From Bog-113 sp963752695 (lineage in GTDB: Bacteria; Acidobacteriota; Terriglobia; Bryobacterales; Bryobacteraceae), in contig CAVVZB010000002.1 in assembly GCA_963752695.1 (NCBI GenBank), positions 1,054,001-1,118,000 on the forward strand: a stretch of DNA of 64,000 nucleotides, read 5' to 3'. The position numbers were made by a program, and so were the translations under genes. A model generated the notes under the pieces. That model had not been told where the DNA came from, made no database searches, and was given only the letters and a program-made list of their open reading frames with translations. Shown in pieces: positions 59,668 to 64,000 of this stretch. Positions within the stretch are counted from its first letter, which is position 1, and every line of letters starts with the position of its first letter.

Positions 59668-61061
59668 TGGCGAAAGGATTGCTTCGGGATGGGAACCAGA
59701 TCGCGCATCGCAGTCCAGCCTCCGAGAAATCCAGGCAACGCTTCGATCATGCCTTCATGCTCGAACGCCTTCTGCATCCAACGTCCTACTTCCTGCGCCA
59801 TTCCCAAACGGTGCGGACCCGCCAGCGCCACACTAGCGGCCCGCATTCCGATACGCTCGGCGAGCGGCGCATCTCCTGCTTCCACGATCTTATTTCGCAG
59901 ATGTATCAGGATCTCCGGTATGTCGATCTTTACCGGACATACTTCATAACATGCCCCGCATAGCGACGAAGCATAGGGTAACGATTGGGAGTGCTGCATG
60001 CCTTGTAACTGCGGAGTTAGAATAGCTCCGATCGGCCCTGAGTAAATCGACCCGTAAGCATGTCCACCCGTTTGCCTGTAAACCGGGCAAGCATTGAGAC
60101 ATGCGCCGCAGCGGATACAATCTAGAGTCGCGCTAGCTTCGGCATCGGCCAGAACTTCGGTCCGGTTATTATCGAGTAACACTACATGAAACTCTTGGGG
60201 ACCCGACCCTGGACTTACACCCGTCCAGATAGAGTTATACGGGTTCATCCGCTCACCAGTTGCCGAGCGCGGCAGTATCTGTAAGAATACTTCTAAGTCG
60301 CGGAACCTTGGGATCACCTTTTCAATCCCGACCAGCGTGATCAAAACCTCGGGCAAGGTCACGCACATACGTCCGTTGCCTTCCGACTCCACCACGCATA
60401 CCGACCCGGTTTCCGCCACCGCAAAGTTAGCCCCGCTGATAGCCGTCTTGACCCGCAGAAACTTCTCCCGCAGATACTGGCGCGCCGCGTTGGTTAGATC
60501 TTCGGGCCGGTCCCCAAGCTCCGTCAGTCCCATCTTCTCGATGAAGATTTGCCGGATTTCTTGTCTGTTCCGATGCAGTGCGGGGACGACGATATGCGAG
60601 GGCTGGTCGTCGCCCAGCTGCACGATTAAGTCCGCCAGGTCCGTCTCGACCGGAGTAATCCCGGCAGCCGCGAGCGCGCTATTCAGCTGAGTCTCATCCG
60701 AAGTCATCGTCTTTACCTTGATGACTTCGGTTTCCTCGTGAGCTCTTACTAAGTCGACTATGATGCGATTGGCTTCATCGGCGTCGCGAGCCCAGTGCAC
60801 GTGGCCACCGGCGCGTGTGCACGCCTCTTCGAACGCTTCGAGATATACATCGAGATGCGCCAGCGTGTGTTCCTTGATTGCATGCGCCGCATCCCGAAGC
60901 TGTTGCCAATCCAGCATCTCCTCGACGACGCGCTCGCGCTTGGCGCGAATGACGCCGGTCGCATTCCGCACGTTCTGCCGCAGTTGCTGATTCTGTATGG
61001 CCTCCCGCGCCGCCACGGGAAACTCAGGCGCGCTTTCAGATTGCCCGACTCGGATACTCAC
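59646..61061 (-). CDS. lutB: LutB-like iron-sulfur lactate utilization protein
   Basis: 471 aa. The N-terminal LUD domain (about 60-290) contains TMTSDETQLNSALAAAGI and EFHVVLLDNNRTE. The C-terminal ferredoxin-like motifs CIRCGACLNACPVYR and CGACYEVCPVKIDIPE provide two [4Fe-4S] clusters. ATG 61061 overlaps the lutA stop by 4 nt. Length and order match LutB/LldF. Confidence 0.94.
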   Translation of the reverse strand: MSIRVGQSESAPEFPVAAREAIQNQQLRQNVRNATGVIRAKRERVVEEMLDWQQLRDAAHAIKEHTLAHLDVYLEAFEEACTRAGGHVHWARDADEANRIIVDLVRAHEETEVIKVKTMTSDETQLNSALAAAGITPVETDLADLIVQLGDDQPSHIVVPALHRNRQEIRQIFIEKMGLTELGDRPEDLTNAARQYLREKFLRVKTAISGANFAVAETGSVCVVESEGNGRMCVTLPEVLITLVGIEKVIPRFRDLEVFLQILPRSATGERMNPYNSIWTGVSPGSGPQEFHVVLLDNNRTEVLADAEASATLDCIRCGACLNACPVYRQTGGHAYGSIYSGPIGAILTPQLQGMQHSQSLPYASSLCGACYEVCPVKIDIPEILIHLRNKIVEAGDAPLAERIGMRAASVALAGPHRLGMAQEVGRWMQKAFEHEGMIEALPGFLGGWTAMRDLVPIPKQSFRQWWAERK

Positions 61062-61786
61062 TCGACCGGCTCCAGTATCTCCGCCAAATGCAACGTGCGG
61101 ACTCCTGTCTTCTGGCGGTGCAATGCTCCACCGATATGCATCAGGCAGGAGTTATCGAGAGCCGTGCAGACTTCCGCCCCGGTACTCAGAACACATTGGA
61201 TTTTGTCTGCCAGCATCTCGCCCGAGACGGCGGAATTCTTGATCGCGAAAGTGCCGCCGAAGCCACAGCACTGGCTGGCTTCCGGCAGGTCCATGAGAGT
61301 CAGTCCCCGCACCTGGCGCAGTAACCGCGCGGGCTTATCGCCGACATGCAGCGACCGCAGTGAGTGGCACGATGGGTGCAAGGTCACCGGATGCGGGAAG
61401 TACGCGCCAACGTCTTCCACCTGGAGCTTGTCAATCAGCAATTCCGAGAACTCGAACACGCGCGGCAATAAAGACGCTACCTGCTCCTGCAGTCCCCGAT
61501 CACCCGCGGCAGCCGCCATTTTCGGATAATGCTCGCGCATCATGGCCACGCAGGAAGATGACGGCACGCAGACAGTGTCCGCGCCGGCGAAGATCTGGAC
61601 CAACCGCCGCATCAACGGCAAAGCCTCGGCCTGATAGCCGGTGTTGTAGTGCATCTGCCCGCAGCAGGTTTGAGCTTCAGGGAACTCCACCGTGTGGCCC
61701 AGCCGCTCTAGAACCGCGACAACCGCTTTCCCTGTTTGCGGAAACAGCGTGTCGTTATAGCAAGTAATGAATAGTGAGATGAGCAC
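61058..61786 (-). CDS. lutA: LutA-like (Fe-S)-binding protein with two CCG domains
   Basis: 242 aa. Two cysteine-rich CCG-type motifs are visible: TCCGQMHYNTGY and QCCGFGGTFAIKNSAVS, as in LutA and heterodisulfide reductase-like subunits. It is the first gene of lutABC. The start lies 42 bp from the divergent rhaT, so the promoters must be in this gap. No regulator (LutR/LldR) is seen nearby. Confidence 0.93.
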   Translation of the reverse strand: MLISLFITCYNDTLFPQTGKAVVAVLERLGHTVEFPEAQTCCGQMHYNTGYQAEALPLMRRLVQIFAGADTVCVPSSSCVAMMREHYPKMAAAAGDRGLQEQVASLLPRVFEFSELLIDKLQVEDVGAYFPHPVTLHPSCHSLRSLHVGDKPARLLRQVRGLTLMDLPEASQCCGFGGTFAIKNSAVSGEMLADKIQCVLSTGAEVCTALDNSCLMHIGGALHRQKTGVRTLHLAEILEPVE

Positions 61787-61828
61787 TCGGTGAGCCGCTA
61801 GACAGATGATACGATCAGCGTTCTATTC

Positions 61829-62887
61829 ATGATCCCCAACCCCATGCTCGGCGTTCTGTTTCACTGGCTGGGCGGTCTTGCGTCGGGCAGCTTCTATGTC
61901 CCCTACCGCGCCGTCAAAGGCTGGGCCTGGGAGACTTACTGGCTTGCGGGGGGCATCTTCAGTTGGCTGCTCGCGCCGTGGCTGCTGGCGGGCCTGATGA
62001 CACACGATCTGATCCCGGTTTTGCGAGAAGCGCCCGCTTCCAGCATTTTCTGGTCGTATGCGTTCGGTGTACTCTGGGGCGTCGGTGGGCTCACGTTCGG
62101 ACTGACCATGCGGTATCTCGGAATGAGTCTGGGAATGGCGGTGGTGCTTGGCTTCTGCGCGGCCTTTGGAACGCTGATGCCACCGTTGGTGAGTGGCGAC
62201 TTTGCCCGGACCGTGCTCGGAACTCAGTCGGGACGCGTGATCCTGCTCGGTATCGCGGTGTGCCTCTGCGGCATCGCCGTCGCGGGCTTGGCCGGTGTGA
62301 GCAAGGAACGCGAAATGTCACAAGAGCAGAAGCGCGCTTCCATTAAAGAGTTCGACCTCCGTAAGGGCTTGCTGGTAGCCACCTTCTCCGGCGTGATGAG
62401 CGCCTGTTTCGCTTATGGTTTAGCGGCGGGCGATCCGATCAAAGCGCTGACCCTGCGGCATGGGACCGCTACCCTGTGGCAGGGTTTGCCAGTTCTGGTT
62501 GTCGTGCTTGCGGGCGGACTCACCACCAACGTTATCTGGTGCGCCATTTTGAACACGCGCAACGGCACCGGGCCTCAGTACTTCCGCGCGCCCGGCGCTC
62601 CTATGCTTCGCAACTATTTGCTCTGCGCACTGGCCGGAACTACCTGGTATTTCCAGTTCTTTTTCTACACGATGGGCGAGACGCAGATGGGCCGCTATAA
62701 ATTCTCCAGTTGGACCCTTCACATGGCCAGCATCATTATTTTCAGCACCCTCTGGGGCATTGCGCTACACGAGTGGCGAGGCGCCGGCCGCCAGACCCAG
62801 CGGCTGGTTGCGTTAAGCCTGCTGGTGCTTGTGAGCTCAACGCTGATTGTGGGATACGGCAACTACCTCGGAACGGTGGCGCACTGA
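61829..62887 (+). CDS. rhaT: L-rhamnose/proton symporter RhaT
   Basis: 352 aa with about ten membrane helices. The N-terminus FHWLGGLASGSFYVPYRAVKGW and the segment TFGLTMRYLGMSLGMAVVLG match RhaT, and GGLTTNVIWC and YFQFFFYTMGETQMG are the later conserved segments. Length equals the E. coli protein within a few residues. Takes up L-rhamnose with protons. It is followed after 60 bp by the dehydratase. Confidence 0.93.
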   Translation: MIPNPMLGVLFHWLGGLASGSFYVPYRAVKGWAWETYWLAGGIFSWLLAPWLLAGLMTHDLIPVLREAPASSIFWSYAFGVLWGVGGLTFGLTMRYLGMSLGMAVVLGFCAAFGTLMPPLVSGDFARTVLGTQSGRVILLGIAVCLCGIAVAGLAGVSKEREMSQEQKRASIKEFDLRKGLLVATFSGVMSACFAYGLAAGDPIKALTLRHGTATLWQGLPVLVVVLAGGLTTNVIWCAILNTRNGTGPQYFRAPGAPMLRNYLLCALAGTTWYFQFFFYTMGETQMGRYKFSSWTLHMASIIIFSTLWGIALHEWRGAGRQTQRLVALSLLVLVSSTLIVGYGNYLGTVAH

Positions 62888-62947
62888 TTCCCACAGCCTG
62901 GCGCGGGCCGTTCCCAAACCCCTACTCGTACAATTGTTGTTAGAGCG

Positions 62948-64000
62948 ATGACGCCGTTTACTCAGCTTGTTGAAGCCTCCGATCCCTCGATCTTTGAGGT
63001 GCACACTCGAGCGGCGGGACCGCAAGGCAAGCTTCCGATCACTCCGGAGATGTTACTGTCCAGCCCGTCTGGAAACCTGTTCGGCTGGAGCCAGAACGCG
63101 GGAATGGGTTGGAATCCCGCCAAACTCGGCGGTAAGGAAATTCTGATCCTCAGTACGCACGGAGGGATTCGGAAGCCCGATGGAACTCCGATCGCTCTGG
63201 GCTATCACACGGGCCATTGGGAGGTCGGGCTACTTATGCAAGCCGCGGCCGAGGAACTGGCTGCAAATCAAGCAATCCCTTTCGCGGCCTACTGCACTGA
63301 CCCTTGCGACGGCCGTACCCAGGGAACGACGGGAATGTTCGACAGCCTGCCTTACCGCAACGACGCGGCTCAGGTGTTCCGGCGGCTGATCCGATCCTTA
63401 CCCACGCGGCATGGCGTGATCGGAGTGGCTACTTGCGATAAGGGCTTGCCCGCGATGATGATGGCTCTGGCCGGATCGCGTGATTTGCCTTGTATTTTGG
63501 TGCCCGGCGGCGTCACGTTGATGCCGGAAACGGGAGAAGATGCCGGGCGCGTGCAATCGGTTGGGGCTCGTTTCGCTCATGGCGAAATGACGCTTGACGA
63601 TGCGGCGGAAGCGCTTTGCCACGCCTGCGCGAGCCCCGGCGGCGGATGCCAGTTTCTAGGTACGGCTGCCACATCCCAGGTGGTGGCTGAGGCTTTTGGC
63701 ATGACGCTTCCCCATTCGGCGCTGGCTCCGTCGGGCCATCCGATCTGGCTCGATGCGGCGCGGCGATCCGCTCTGGCCGTGCTCGCGATGGAGACCCGCG
63801 CCATCGCCATGCGCGACATCCTGACCCCACACGCAATACACAATGCCATGGCGGTACACGCGGCCTTCGGCGGTTCCACCAATCTAATCATGCATCTTCC
63901 CGCCGTGGCGCACGCAGCGGGATTGAAGCGCCCGGAAGCCCACGATTGGATTCGGGTGAATCGGCAAGTTCCGCGCCTGGTAGACGCGCTGCCGAATGGT
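62948..64000 (+). CDS. IlvD/EDD dehydratase, YjhG/YagF (sugar-acid) type, truncated by window end
   Basis: 351 codons visible from ATG 62948 with no stop before the end; the family is about 650 residues. Fe-S ligands of the IlvD/EDD family are present: C120 in YCTDPCDGRTQGTTGM, C163 in ATCDKG and C234 in SPGGGCQFLGTA. The N-terminal SQNAGMGWNP and HGGIRKPDGTPIALGYHTGH are typical of the YjhG/YagF branch, which dehydrates D-xylonate or related sugar acids. The substrate may differ here because the gene follows rhaT. ATG 62948 is the only start in the area. Confidence 0.92.
   Translation, partial: MTPFTQLVEASDPSIFEVHTRAAGPQGKLPITPEMLLSSPSGNLFGWSQNAGMGWNPAKLGGKEILILSTHGGIRKPDGTPIALGYHTGHWEVGLLMQAAAEELAANQAIPFAAYCTDPCDGRTQGTTGMFDSLPYRNDAAQVFRRLIRSLPTRHGVIGVATCDKGLPAMMMALAGSRDLPCILVPGGVTLMPETGEDAGRVQSVGARFAHGEMTLDDAAEALCHACASPGGGCQFLGTAATSQVVAEAFGMTLPHSALAPSGHPIWLDAARRSALAVLAMETRAIAMRDILTPHAIHNAMAVHAAFGGSTNLIMHLPAVAHAAGLKRPEAHDWIRVNRQVPRLVDALPNG

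Overview
The window is a gene-dense, GC-rich bacterial chromosome segment. It shows no rRNA, tRNA, CRISPR array, prophage or complete insertion sequence that I could recognise. Gene content points to Acidobacteriota, most likely a Solibacter/Bryobacter-type lineage. Supporting features are a Ser/Thr kinase with C-terminal PEGA domains, FtsX/MacB-type permeases, DUF1080, arylsulfotransferase and GH79-like secreted proteins, a tetraether-lipid-synthase-like radical SAM protein, many TPR proteins and a lutABC lactate locus. This placement is an inference from gene families, not from a marker RNA.

Layout. 1-8.3 kb: the end of an arylsulfotransferase-like gene, a Tes-like radical SAM gene, queG, a TPR protein, an xerD-cca pair, a DUF6982-like protein and a 2H phosphodiesterase. 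8.3-15.7 kb: a seven-gene respiratory complex I block in the order nuoI-J-K-L-M-N-H, without nuoA-G. 15.8-20.7 kb: a small helical protein, a metallophosphoesterase, uvrA and an NmrA-like protein. 20.8-29.6 kb: a frameshifted TPR gene, two small exported or envelope proteins, and a locus in which ybbA-ybbP-like ABC genes run directly into a PEGA kinase gene while a tesA-like lipoprotein esterase is transcribed divergently. 29.5-36.6 kb: a six-gene minus-strand run (UPF0303, GT39, arylsulfotransferase, GH79-like, PhoU, LLM flavoprotein). 36.7-45.3 kb: housekeeping and envelope genes (GlsB-like, M20 peptidase, EamA, DegP/HtrA, PG-binding, acyl-CoA dehydrogenase, CDGSH, TPR, Mrp). 45.4-50.8 kb: two tandem MacB-type permeases behind a palindromic operator candidate, a 26-residue membrane peptide gene, a Bax1-like protein and a decayed nucleotidyltransferase. 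50.8-57.4 kb: a translationally coupled operon of transglutaminase/DUF2126, circularly permuted ATP-grasp/alpha-E, and a second transglutaminase that is frameshifted here. 57.5-64 kb: a GT39-like protein, lutABC, rhaT and the start of a YjhG/YagF-type sugar-acid dehydratase.

How the genes work together. The nuo block supplies most of the membrane arm of complex I plus NuoI. The ybbAP-tesA-kinase locus is probably an envelope lipid or signalling unit. The alpha-E/ATP-grasp/transglutaminase operon matches a family predicted to make or attach small peptides. The right end looks like part of a deoxy-sugar pathway: rhamnose uptake, a dehydratase, and oxidation of the L-lactate that the non-phosphorylative rhamnose route produces. 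Three places (nuoJ start, TPR gene near 21145, transglutaminase near 51163) look like single-base indels. They may be true lesions or sequence errors, and this matters for any functional reading of those genes.
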